A stretch of 64,000 nt of DNA from Mycobacterium bohemicum DSM 44277 (lineage in GTDB: Bacteria; Actinomycetota; Actinomycetes; Mycobacteriales; Mycobacteriaceae), in contig NZ_CSTD01000001.1 in the NCBI RefSeq assembly GCF_001053185.1, forward strand, positions 1,110,333-1,174,332, given 5' to 3'. A program made the translations under genes and the position numbers. Below are positions 48,682 through 60,039 of this stretch, piece by piece (position 1 is the stretch's first letter; the number at the start of each line of letters is the position of its first letter). The notes under the pieces were generated by a model, which saw nothing but the letters and a program-made list of their open reading frames with translations, searched no databases and was not told where the DNA came from.

Positions 48682-50153
48682 ATGGCTCACAATGTACGCG
48701 TGACAGCTTCCACGCCCCTCGCCTCGGCACAGTGGCTGGCATCCGCTCACACCTCCCTCATGCACGGCTGGCTGCCGGTCACGATCCAGGTTGTCACCGC
48801 CGTCGTCTTGACCCTGGCGGTCGGCTGGCGATCACGGCGCTGGCGAACGCTGGGGGTGCCCGCGGTCGCGCTCGTCGGCGGCTCCGTGGCCTACGCGACG
48901 CACTGGTACATCGTCGACCGCGGGCTCTCCGATGATCCCGCGCCGTCCGGGCTCTGGGTGTGGACCGCATTGACCGGCGCGGCGGTCGCGGTGCTGGCGC
49001 TCGGCTGGCGCACCGCACGCCCGTGGCGGCGCGCCGCCGCCGCCCTGGCCGTTCCCATGTGCTTGCTGTGCGCGGCGCTGGTGCTCAACCTCTGGGTGGG
49101 CTACTTCCCCACCGTGCAGGCCGCCTGGAACCAGCTGACGTCCGGCCCGCTGCCCGATCAGGCCGACCAGGCCACCGTCACCGCGATGGCCGCGAAACGG
49201 ACCCTCCCACCGCACGGCAGTGTGGTGGCAGTCAAGATCCCCTCGGACGCATCGCATTTCAAGCACCGCGGCGAACTGGTGTACCTGCCGCCCGCATGGT
49301 TCACCTGGGGGCACCACCCGCTCGCGGGGGACAGCCCGCCCCCGAAGCTGCCGACGGTGATGATGATCGGCGGGCAGTTCAACACGCCGGCGGACTGGAC
49401 CCGCGCCGGCAATGCGGTCAAGACGATGGACGACTTCGCCGCCGCACACGCCGGCAACGCGCCGGTGCTGGTGTTCGTCGACTCCGGCGGCGCGTTCAAC
49501 AACGACACCGAATGCGTCAACGGGTTACGCGGTAATGCCGCCGATCACCTCACCAAAGACGTAGTCCCCTATATGGTTTCGACCTTCGGCGTGAGCCCCG
49601 ATCGGGCCAATTGGGGGATCGCCGGCTGGTCCATGGGCGGAACCTGCGCGGTGGACCTGACGGTCATGCACCCCGAAATGTTCAGCGCGTTCGTCGACGT
49701 GGCCGGAGACTTCTTCCCCAATGCGGGCACCAAGGGACAGACCATTGCCAGGTTGTTCGGCGGAAACGCCGACGCGTGGGCGGCGTTCGACCCCAGCACG
49801 GTGATCAGCAGGCACGGCCCCTACCAGGACGTGGCCGGCTGGTTCAGCATCTCCGCCGACGGCCCACCGTCGCCGCGCCACGATTTCGCGATGGGCGACA
49901 GCGGTGCCATGCGGTTGGCCGGACGGGAAGCCGCCGCCAACCCCGGCAACCAGACGGCCGCCGCGTATTCCCTCTGCGCGCTCGGCCGCGCCAACGGGAT
50001 CGACTGTGCGGTGGTCGCCCAGCCCGGCAAGCACGACTGGCCGTTCGCCGACCGGGCCTTCGCGGCCGCGCTCTGCCCGACGAGGCGCCGCCCGCCGCCG
50101 TCGGCGGCCGGGTGGTGGTGCCGGCCGAGCACACCATCATCGCCGGCCGGTAG
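48682..50153 (+). CDS. Esterase-like alpha/beta-hydrolase with N-terminal membrane helices (Rv1639c ortholog), frameshift near the 3' end
   Basis: N-terminal four hydrophobic segments (about 25-150) followed by a putative esterase domain. The nucleophile elbow GWSMGG is in WGIAGWSMGGTCAVDLTVMHPEM, and a late His is in GKHDWPF. It follows lysX on the same strand, as in Mtb. Near 50071 (GCGCTCTGCCC) the reading frame appears to carry a two-base insertion: the good frame ends AALPDEAPPAAVGGRVVVPAEH... at TAG 50153, whereas the uninterrupted frame runs on to 50967 antisense through the next gene. The start is uncertain: ATG 48682 is used, with TTG 48652 and GTG 48700 as alternatives. Confidence 0.75.
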
Positions 50154-50172
50154 TGGCGTCCGTCGCCGGCCC

Positions 50173-52038
50173 TCAACGCTTTTCGGGTGGCGATGTCGTC
50201 GGTCCGATGACGATGGGAACCGAGCCCCGGGCCAGCGCTTGCTCCACATCGTCGGCCGGGATCGGACGAGAGAACAGGTATCCCTGTGCGCGAGAACAGC
50301 CTTCGCGAAGGAGTACCTGTGCCGCCGCCTGGGTCTCGACACCCTCGGCGACGACGACGAGGTCCAGCGCCCCGGCCAGGCCGATGATGGCCCGCACAAT
50401 GGCGAGGTCGTCAACGCTGGTGTCGATGTCCGACACGAATCCGCGATCGATCTTCACCGTGCCCACCGGCAGCGTCCTGAGCAGGCCCATGCCGCTGTAG
50501 CCGGTGCCGAAGTCGTCGACGGCGATGTCGATGCCGAGTTCCCGCAGCCCGTTGAGGGTGGCCCTGGTGTTGACCAGGTCTCGGATGACGACGCTCTCGG
50601 TGATCTCCAGACCTATCGACGTGCCGTCGAGGCCGAACTCGTCGAGGGTGCGCTGGACGGTCTTGACCAGATCGTGCGCGACAAGCTGCGCCGGCGAGAC
50701 GTTGACCCGCAGCATGATGTCGTGCCCGACCCCCCGCGCGCGCCACTGCGCCAACTGGGAACACGCCGCGCGAAGTATCCAGTCGCCGAGTTCGCCTGCG
50801 ACGTTGATGGATTCGGCTATCGCGACGAAGTCATCGGGCAGGAGCAGCCCACGGGTGGGGTGCTGCCAGCGCGCCAGCGCCTCGACCGCCAGGATCTTTC
50901 CCGTCTGCATGTCGATCTCGGGAAGGTAGTAGACGGTCAGGGCGTCGGTTTCGATACCGGCCTGTAGGTGCAGTTCGATGTCGTTGCGCAGCTCTCGGCG
51001 CGTGAGCATCTCCGGGGAGAAGACGCCGACCCTGTCCCCCGCAGTCCCCTTGACCGACAGCAGCGCTTCGTCGGCTCGCCGCAGCAGGTCCAGCCCGGTG
51101 TCCGTCCCCGGCATCCCGGTCGCGACACCGATGCTGACCGTGCGGTTGAGCACTTCGCCGCCGATGTCCACGTGATCGGTCAACCGGTTGCTCAGCTTTT
51201 CGGCGAGCGCGGCCGCGGCGCCGAGTTCGGTGGCGGATCCCGGCACCACGACGAATTTGTCACCGCCGAGACGGGCGATCAGTCCTTGGCCTTCCATCGC
51301 TTCGGTCGTCCTGGTGGCGAAGTCCCGGATGAACTGATCGCCGGCGGAGTGACCGAGATAGTCGTTGATCGCCTTGAGCCGGTCGAGGTTGAACAGCAGC
51401 ACCGCGACCGGACCGGGCTGCCCGCCGGCGAGCCGAGAATCCAGATGCCGCAACAGGCTTCGCCGATTCGGCAGTGAGGTGAGATCGTCATGCCCGGCCT
51501 CGTGCCGCAGCCGGTCTTCGACGCTCAGGCGTGTCTGCACCTGCGCGAACATCGTGGCGACCACCGTGAGCGTGTTGAGCTCGTCCTCACTCCATTCCCG
51601 GTCGCCGTACTTGATGAAACCCAGCGTTCCCGTCGTGACGCCGTTGGACAGCAAGGGGACCGCTGCGGTCGACACGGCCGGGATGCCCCGGGCCTCCTCG
51701 ACGGTGCGTTGATAGTCCTCGTTCGAGGATGCGGGCCGCAGCACAAACGGTTCCTTGGCGTGTTCGGCCACCGCGAAGACCTGGTCCGCGTCCGCGTAGT
51801 AGATCGTTTGCAGCGGGTCGGGGTCGGGTTTGTCCGGACGCTGCGGCCATTCGGCCACCAGCTCCGTGGCGCGGATGCTGTGGTCGTTGTATCGCAGGTA
51901 ACTGACGTCCACGCCGAGGATCTCGACGAGATCGGCCAGGATCTGGGTGCTGATTTCGGTGTTCGTACTGGCCGTGGCGCCCATCAGCTTGGTAGCCACG
52001 GCGGTGACAATGGCCGGGAGGCCACCGGATTTCTGCAT
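50173..52038 (-). CDS. GAF-GGDEF-EAL protein (Rv1354c-like), cyclase site degenerate, phosphodiesterase site intact
   Basis: 621 residues, ATG at 52038, seven bases after the upstream gene. GAF sensor about 15-165; GGDEF 180-335; EAL 355-600. The cyclase signature is GGDKF (258-262), with Lys for the catalytic Glu, and the first metal Asp of the FDxD motif is Asn217; there is no RxxD inhibitory site. The EAL site is complete: E386 in VEAL, N446 in NVSP, E478 in EITES, D508/D509 in DDFGTGYSG, K529 in KIDRGF, E565 in AEGVE. So it likely hydrolyses c-di-GMP, with GAF and GGDKF as regulatory inputs. The Mtb homolog Rv1354c neighbours Rv1355c, as here, but at a different chromosomal site. Confidence 0.92.
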   Translation of the reverse strand: MQKSGGLPAIVTAVATKLMGATASTNTEISTQILADLVEILGVDVSYLRYNDHSIRATELVAEWPQRPDKPDPDPLQTIYYADADQVFAVAEHAKEPFVLRPASSNEDYQRTVEEARGIPAVSTAAVPLLSNGVTTGTLGFIKYGDREWSEDELNTLTVVATMFAQVQTRLSVEDRLRHEAGHDDLTSLPNRRSLLRHLDSRLAGGQPGPVAVLLFNLDRLKAINDYLGHSAGDQFIRDFATRTTEAMEGQGLIARLGGDKFVVVPGSATELGAAAALAEKLSNRLTDHVDIGGEVLNRTVSIGVATGMPGTDTGLDLLRRADEALLSVKGTAGDRVGVFSPEMLTRRELRNDIELHLQAGIETDALTVYYLPEIDMQTGKILAVEALARWQHPTRGLLLPDDFVAIAESINVAGELGDWILRAACSQLAQWRARGVGHDIMLRVNVSPAQLVAHDLVKTVQRTLDEFGLDGTSIGLEITESVVIRDLVNTRATLNGLRELGIDIAVDDFGTGYSGMGLLRTLPVGTVKIDRGFVSDIDTSVDDLAIVRAIIGLAGALDLVVVAEGVETQAAAQVLLREGCSRAQGYLFSRPIPADDVEQALARGSVPIVIGPTTSPPEKR

Positions 52039-52045
52039 CGTCGCG

Positions 52046-54157
52046 CTATCTCGGCGCCCACATGGTGGCGCTGAGCGAGCGGCGCCTGGCCGGCACCGAG
52101 GGCGGCGGCCCGGCGACGAGCCGCACCAGCAGCGCTTCGCACTCCCCGACGGCGGTTCCGACGATGTCGCGGAACGAGCGCTGCAGTGCCCGCAGTCGGT
52201 CGGCGTAAGTGATCGACAGTGCCCGCAAGTCGTCGTCGTCGTGCGCGTACAGAAAGACGGGCGAGACGGGATGCACGCCGAGGCCACTTTGCTCCGCCGC
52301 GATCCACAACGCTTCCAAGGCCATGCCCCCGCGGGCGTAGTCGGTCAGCGTGGTCCCTCCCGTGATGATGACGGCCAGCGCCGCGCTGGCACCGGCACGT
52401 TGGCGGATCATATCGCCCAGCGCCGCCCCGGCGTCCCAGCGCGCGAGTTCGGCCATGACGTCCGGGCGCCGAACCAGTTGCAGGGCCGCCTGCTCACCGG
52501 AGTCGAGTTCCAGGCCGCGCACGTCGATCCCTGTTTCCGGCGAGGGATCGGCCGGCCACCGCAGCTCGGACACCATTTCCGCATGCAGGTGTGGGGTCAG
52601 GTAACGGATGCGATCGGTGTCGGCCAGGATGTCCGCGACCTCCGAGATCTCCCGGCGGTCCGTGATGAGTCGCACCCGTGCGCCTTCGGCCGCAGTGACG
52701 GACTCCAAATGGGCCGCCACAGCCGGCTGGATGGGCACGGGGTCGCCGCGGTGCCGATTGGTCTGCCGCGCCAGCATCGGCCGGTACAGCGCCGCGAGCC
52801 GGGGATCAGAACCCGTGCCCCACGCCATGGTCGCGCGCAACGGAGTGTCGGGGTGGCCGTCCTCGAACGTAACCGGTCCCAGCAGTGCGTGGCCGGCCGC
52901 GGCGACGCGCACGTTGAACATCGCCGCTCCCAGCGCTACCGCGCTGGCACGGAATCCGACGTCCATCGTGGACGATTCCTCGGCCGACAGCAGGATCTGG
53001 ATTGCCCTGTCGTTCACGACGATCCGCCATGGCTGACTGTTGCCGCCGGACGGCGCGCGAACTGCCGCGGCCGCGATGACGTCGGTGACGTGGCGATCCC
53101 GGCCCTCGTCCCCCGGCGCGGCCCCGACGCCCTCGGTGCCGGATGAGCCGTCGCCGTCGGCCCTGGGCTGGTCGATGCGGTCGAGGGCGGCCGCGACGTC
53201 GATCTTGACGCGCCCTGACCCGAGCGGCTCGCCCAGCCCGATCCGGCGCACCGCTTCGGCGACGGCCGCGGCCCCAACCCAGATGTCGCCGGCCAGTTGC
53301 GGCCACCCGTCCAGCGTTCGTCCGACCTCCACCAGCGACGCCGCCCCGCGCGCCGAGAGCCCGCCCGCGTCGAGGAGGCGCAACAGGTAGGGAAGCTTGT
53401 CCAGGGTGGACAGCCCCCGCAGCGCCGAGGTGTCGATGTCGCCGAGCAGCCCGTGCATGATGGGCCGCAGGGGCTCGAGGTCGTAGCGCTCGACGTCGAG
53501 TTGACCGCGGTCGCTGGTCGCCATGATCACCGGGATACCCCGGTCCCGCGCCGCCTCGCGCAGCAATATCTTCACGTCCAGCGAGTCGGCCTGGTCGACC
53601 ACTATGTCCAGGCCGTCGAGGAAGCGGTCCAAGACCTCCGCTGTGACGTCGGAGGCGAACACCTCGACCGTGAAATACGGGTCGAGTTCGGCGATTCGCC
53701 GCGCCGCGACCGTGGCCTTGTTGGTCCCCAGGTCGAGAACCGTCGCCGGCACCCGGTTCAGATTGGACAGCTCCATGACGTCCCCGTCGGCCAGCCGCAG
53801 CGCGCCGCACAGACCTTGCGCCGCAAGGCAATACGCGACCGCGTGACCGGAACTGAGGCCGACGACACCGACGCGCTGACCCGCCAGGCGCTCCTGTTCG
53901 GAGGATGTGATCAGGTGCCGGTTGCGGTCGAAACGGGCGGCGCGGAACGCCGGTGGCGCCGAAATTCTGACCACCGTGTTGCGCCAGGGGTAATAAGCCC
54001 ACCGTCCGTCATCCGTTCCGGGCGGGCCGTGGACCGGCCGATCCCGGAAAACGATGCCCGGGGCGGCCCTCAGCCGGTCCAACAGCTCGCGGTCGGCGGC
54101 AACGTCGTCGTCCAGAATGAGTGCGGTGCAGGATTCGTCGTCGTCGCTGTGGTTCAT
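52046..54157 (-). CDS. E1-like (ThiF) / nitroreductase fusion protein, Rv1355c (MoeY) family
   Basis: 703 residues. 1-90: N-terminal domain of unknown role. 95-330: ThiF/E1 adenylating fold with VGVVGLSSGHAVAYCLA (94-112), the SNLNR motif (131-135), NKATVAARRI (146-155) and the VVDQADSLDVK Asp region (186-196); no CxxC zinc pairs and no obvious catalytic Cys. 355-650: FMN nitroreductase fold with RAPSGGNSQPW (367-377) and ARGGMALEALWIAAEQSGLG (608-627). Rv1355c is annotated as molybdopterin-related MoeY only by E1 similarity. E1-plus-nitroreductase pairs also occur in azole-forming peptide pathways, so redox tailoring of an adenylated carboxylate is another possibility. Start ATG 54157, 32 bases after the GNAT-like gene. 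Confidence 0.88.
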   Translation of the reverse strand: MNHSDDDESCTALILDDDVAADRELLDRLRAAPGIVFRDRPVHGPPGTDDGRWAYYPWRNTVVRISAPPAFRAARFDRNRHLITSSEQERLAGQRVGVVGLSSGHAVAYCLAAQGLCGALRLADGDVMELSNLNRVPATVLDLGTNKATVAARRIAELDPYFTVEVFASDVTAEVLDRFLDGLDIVVDQADSLDVKILLREAARDRGIPVIMATSDRGQLDVERYDLEPLRPIMHGLLGDIDTSALRGLSTLDKLPYLLRLLDAGGLSARGAASLVEVGRTLDGWPQLAGDIWVGAAAVAEAVRRIGLGEPLGSGRVKIDVAAALDRIDQPRADGDGSSGTEGVGAAPGDEGRDRHVTDVIAAAAVRAPSGGNSQPWRIVVNDRAIQILLSAEESSTMDVGFRASAVALGAAMFNVRVAAAGHALLGPVTFEDGHPDTPLRATMAWGTGSDPRLAALYRPMLARQTNRHRGDPVPIQPAVAAHLESVTAAEGARVRLITDRREISEVADILADTDRIRYLTPHLHAEMVSELRWPADPSPETGIDVRGLELDSGEQAALQLVRRPDVMAELARWDAGAALGDMIRQRAGASAALAVIITGGTTLTDYARGGMALEALWIAAEQSGLGVHPVSPVFLYAHDDDDLRALSITYADRLRALQRSFRDIVGTAVGECEALLVRLVAGPPPSVPARRRSLSATMWAPR

Positions 54158-54189
54158 CCCCGGCTTTCGGTCACGCCGGGTGAGTTTAC

Positions 54190-54906
54190 TCAAGCCGAAG
54201 CGCGCTGCATTATTTCCGACGTCGCGGCGCACATCAGCCTGAACTGTTCCGGCTCGGCGTTCGTGGCGATGGTGCGCCGATCCCACCACATGACCTTCGT
54301 TCGGTAGTTGTCGTCGGGGTAGGCCGCCGCCGGAATCCGCGCGGCCACGACGCCTCCGCCGGATCGCCACTGCTCCAATACATGCGCCGCCGAAGTGGCC
54401 ATGATGAACTGCACACCGAGCAGGGTCATGATCGGCAGCCCGGTGCGGGCCAGAACCCGGGACAGTGCGCGGCCACCATAACCCTGCGAGTCGGTCCAGG
54501 CGCTTTTGACTTCTGCCACGCCGAACGGAATGCGGTTGGCGATCATGTGGCGCAGCGCGTCTCGGCCAGGGTTGCCGTCCCATTCCGCCAAGGCGCAGGA
54601 CTCCTCGGGGGACTGCAAGGGACCGACCACCCGGGTACCGCCCACCACCCGGCCCTCCGGATCCACCGCCGCGAAGAAGAGTGAGGTGTCGGCGCCATCC
54701 CGAATCGCGTCCAGGTTGAGCACCCATTCGAGCCCATGCTCTCGATAACTGCGTGCCGCGCCGTCGAGATACCGATCCCACAGCTCCGGCTCCGACTGTG
54801 GGGTCGACACCGCGATCCAGCACCCCGTCGCCTGGTCGAGCCAGCCGGTCCCGCCGTGGAGCCAAGGCCCGTCAAGCACTCTGGCAGCTGTTTGCACCGC
54901 TTTCAT
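54190..54906 (-). CDS. Putative GNAT / autoinducer-synthase-fold acyltransferase
   Basis: 238 residues, cytosolic. A central stretch FFAAVDPEGRVVGGTRVVGPL followed by VAEVKSAWTDSQGYGGRALSRVLARTGLPIMTLLGVQFIMATSAAHVLEQW has the beta-strand/helix order of GNAT and of acyl-homoserine-lactone or N-acyl amino acid synthases (a strand with central Gly-Gly, then a Glu-containing strand and the acyl-carrier helix). I cannot identify catalytic residues, so this is a fold-level call. The ATG at 54906 has AAGGG six bases before it. It is first in a three-gene operon with the E1/nitroreductase fusion and the GAF-GGDEF-EAL protein. Confidence 0.6.
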   Translation of the reverse strand: MKAVQTAARVLDGPWLHGGTGWLDQATGCWIAVSTPQSEPELWDRYLDGAARSYREHGLEWVLNLDAIRDGADTSLFFAAVDPEGRVVGGTRVVGPLQSPEESCALAEWDGNPGRDALRHMIANRIPFGVAEVKSAWTDSQGYGGRALSRVLARTGLPIMTLLGVQFIMATSAAHVLEQWRSGGGVVAARIPAAAYPDDNYRTKVMWWDRRTIATNAEPEQFRLMCAATSEIMQRASA

Positions 54907-55202
54907 GTTCATCCCTTCATTTCATCTCTGCGTATTGCGGAGCCATTTCTGGCGCTTGCCGTGCTAATCCGGCAGTGCGCGCACGGTAATTAAACGCGGA
55001 AATTAAAGAATTTGCAGCGCTCCGTGCGGTGACTCCCGCCGTCTTATGGTGGACATTTCCCACGTCAACCGCAACTACCAGCCCAGGCGCATTCCCGTAC
55101 CATCGCGACGATTTACCCGGAATCCACCGATGCGTTCCACGCCAATGCATCGATGTCGAACCACTGCGCGACAGGGAATCCAATCCGAAGTAGCGTTGAC
55201 GC
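54907..55202. other. Divergent promoter region
   Basis: 296 bases between the operon start and the small Rv1638A-like gene; AT-richer than its surroundings (for example TAATTAAACGCGGAAATTAAAGAATT near 54988-55013), consistent with promoters in both directions. No gene seen. Confidence 0.45.
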
Positions 55203-55436
55203 ATGCCCGGCGATCAACCTACACCCGACCCCGGTTATGACAGTGCAGGCTTGCCAACTTTCGAATTCGTCCGCGACAAAATCGAAAGTCGCTACGGCGC
55301 GGCGCAGGGCGCGGCGGAACTCGACGCCGAGTCGCCGGAGGGGCGATCCGTGGAAGACCAGTTCGAGGAGCGCGAGCGCGCGGCCGCCGAGCGTCTGGCC
55401 CGGATCCGCGAGGAAATGCGGTCCGAGGACAGCTGA
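55203..55436 (+). CDS. Small conserved protein (Rv1638A-like)
   Basis: 77 residues, ATG at 55203, strongly charged. The C-terminal half (VEDQFEERERAAAERLARIREEM) is predicted coiled coil. No known catalytic motif. Position beside uvrA, convergent with it by 12 bases, matches Rv1638A of Mtb. Function unknown. Confidence 0.75.
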   Translation: MPGDQPTPDPGYDSAGLPTFEFVRDKIESRYGAAQGAAELDAESPEGRSVEDQFEERERAAAERLARIREEMRSEDS

Positions 55437-55448
55437 CCCTCCGCGTGC

Positions 55449-58373
<2,925 letters not shown>

Positions 58374-58535
58374 CGCTGTACCTCTCAGTGCGATTCGTGC
58401 CGCTAGCGCAACGCGGTTCCAGAAACGACAACGGTTACGAGAACAACGGCGGTTCGACGAACAACATTGCGCGCGGCGCACTCCATGCTAGGTGCCCGTA
58501 CCGACAAGCATGGTTTGACCAGTAGCCTGGCCGCT

Positions 58536-59213
58536 ATGACGGCGCTGCACGACAACTACACCGGACACGTCGACCCTGGTAACGCGGCCCGCCGGACCCT
58601 ACCCGGCGCCACGATCCTCAAGGCATCGGTGGGCCCGATGGACAACAACGCCTACCTGGTGACCTGTTCGGCTACCGGCGAAACCCTGCTGATCGACGCC
58701 GCCAACGACGCCGAAGTCCTGATCGGGCTGGTCCGCGAGTACGCCCCGAAGGTGTCGCTGATCGTGACGACCCACCAGCACTTCGACCATTGGCAGGCGC
58801 TGGAGGCGGTGGCCGCCGCGACCGGGGCGCCGACCGCCGCCAGCGAGATCGACGCCGAACCGCTGCCGGTGCGGCCCGACCGTTTGCTGGCCGGCGGCGA
58901 CACCGTGCGGATCGGCGAACTGAGCTTCGACGTGATCCACCTGCGCGGGCACACACCCGGGTCCATCGCCCTGGCCCTCGACGGGCCCGCGACCGGCGGA
59001 GTGCCGCAACTGTTCACCGGCGACTGCCTGTTCCCCGGTGGCGTCGGCAAGACCTGGCAACCCGGAGACTTCGCCCAACTGATCGATGACGTCACCACCC
59101 GCGTTTTCGACGTATACCCCGACGACACCGTCATCTACCCGGGCCACGGCGACGACACGGTGCTGGGTGCCGAGCGGCCGCATCTGCGGGAGTGGCGCGA
59201 ACGCGGCTGGTGA
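58536..59213 (+). CDS. Metallo-beta-lactamase-fold hydrolase (Rv1637c ortholog)
   Basis: 225 residues, ATG at 58536. Glyoxalase II-like: THQHFDHW (HxHxDH metal site), GHTPGS, TGDCLFPGG (Asp ligand) and YPGHGDDT (last His). Substrate unknown; hydroxyacyl-thioester hydrolysis is the usual family activity. Divergent from uvrA, as in Mtb. A frame extending 23 codons upstream lacks a ribosome binding site. Confidence 0.93.
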   Translation: MTALHDNYTGHVDPGNAARRTLPGATILKASVGPMDNNAYLVTCSATGETLLIDAANDAEVLIGLVREYAPKVSLIVTTHQHFDHWQALEAVAAATGAPTAASEIDAEPLPVRPDRLLAGGDTVRIGELSFDVIHLRGHTPGSIALALDGPATGGVPQLFTGDCLFPGGVGKTWQPGDFAQLIDDVTTRVFDVYPDDTVIYPGHGDDTVLGAERPHLREWRERGW

Positions 59214-59279
59214 CGGGGTCGGATCACCCGAGCGCCGATTGCGTTGCGAACTAATGCTTTTCGCGCGTTGAGTCGCCGG

Positions 59280-59723
59280 CTAGTTGGTGGTGTGCACGAT
59301 CAACACGTCGACCTTCGCCCGGCGTGAGACATTGGCCGGCACCGAGCCCAGCAGGCGGCCCGCGATGGTGCTGAGGCCGACGTTGCCGACGACCAGCAGG
59401 TCGGCGTTTTCGTCCTCGGCGAGCTTCACCAGCGCGTCGACCGGCGCGCCGACGATCGGTCGCTCGTCGACGTCCTTGGCGCCGGCCGCGTGGGCGCGCT
59501 CCTTGGCGTCCTGCAGGATCGCGTAGATCGGCGCGGTGCCCGACACCTTGTAGCTTTCCTGTCCGAGCGCGTCGGCGGCGCGGGTGTCCTCATGCTGGGG
59601 CAAGTACGCCGAGGCGATGAGCAACTTGGCCTCCGCCCCGGCGATCTGCGCCGCTCGTTCCACCGCGCGCATCGACGAGTCCGAGCCGTCGGTTCCCACC
59701 ACCACCGTCCGATAGGCGCCCAT
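59280..59723 (-). CDS. Universal stress protein (Rv1636/TB15.3 ortholog)
   Basis: 147 residues, single USP domain. VVVGTDGSDSSMRAVERAA at the N-terminus and the nucleotide loop VVGNVGLSTIAGRLLGSVPANVSRRAKVDVLIVHT at the C-terminus fit G-2x-G-9x-G(S/T). The Mtb ortholog is reported to bind cAMP. ATG at 59723. Confidence 0.95.
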   Translation of the reverse strand: MGAYRTVVVGTDGSDSSMRAVERAAQIAGAEAKLLIASAYLPQHEDTRAADALGQESYKVSGTAPIYAILQDAKERAHAAGAKDVDERPIVGAPVDALVKLAEDENADLLVVGNVGLSTIAGRLLGSVPANVSRRAKVDVLIVHTTN

Positions 59724-60039
59724 CTACCCTCCCAGTTTCGGTTGGTCAGCCAACCCAAGACAGTATCGCGTTTGCCGGATGCAAGGGAGTAGCTGAGCGA
59801 CACCGCGTGGCGCGCCGCGATTCAGCGTTTGCGGCGGGATTCCGCAAGGGCGGACAATAATTTCGATGCCCACATTATCGGAACACTCGGAGTATGCGCG
59901 AAAAGCAAGACCGCAGAAAGGCTTTCGCGCGGCGCCGACCCCAGCCGCGAACGCGTCGGACCCGGGCTCGCCGGAGCCGGGCCCGCATCGCCCCCGGCGT
60001 GACCGAATTCCGGTATCCGCCCCTACAGTGACAAGCATC
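59724..60039. other. 316-bp divergent promoter region
   Basis: Lies between the stress protein and the mannosyltransferase. An open frame on the plus strand reaches back to 59866, so the transferase could be longer at its N-terminus. No other feature seen. Confidence 0.4.

Noticed and set aside
48652..50967. A 771-residue esterase with a long C-terminal domain
   Set aside because: The last 290 residues are the complement of the EAL domain gene and have no family features.
58374..58535. LexA (SOS) box before uvrA
   Set aside because: GTTCGACGAAC is present but does not match the TCGAAC-N4-GTTCGA spacing and order.
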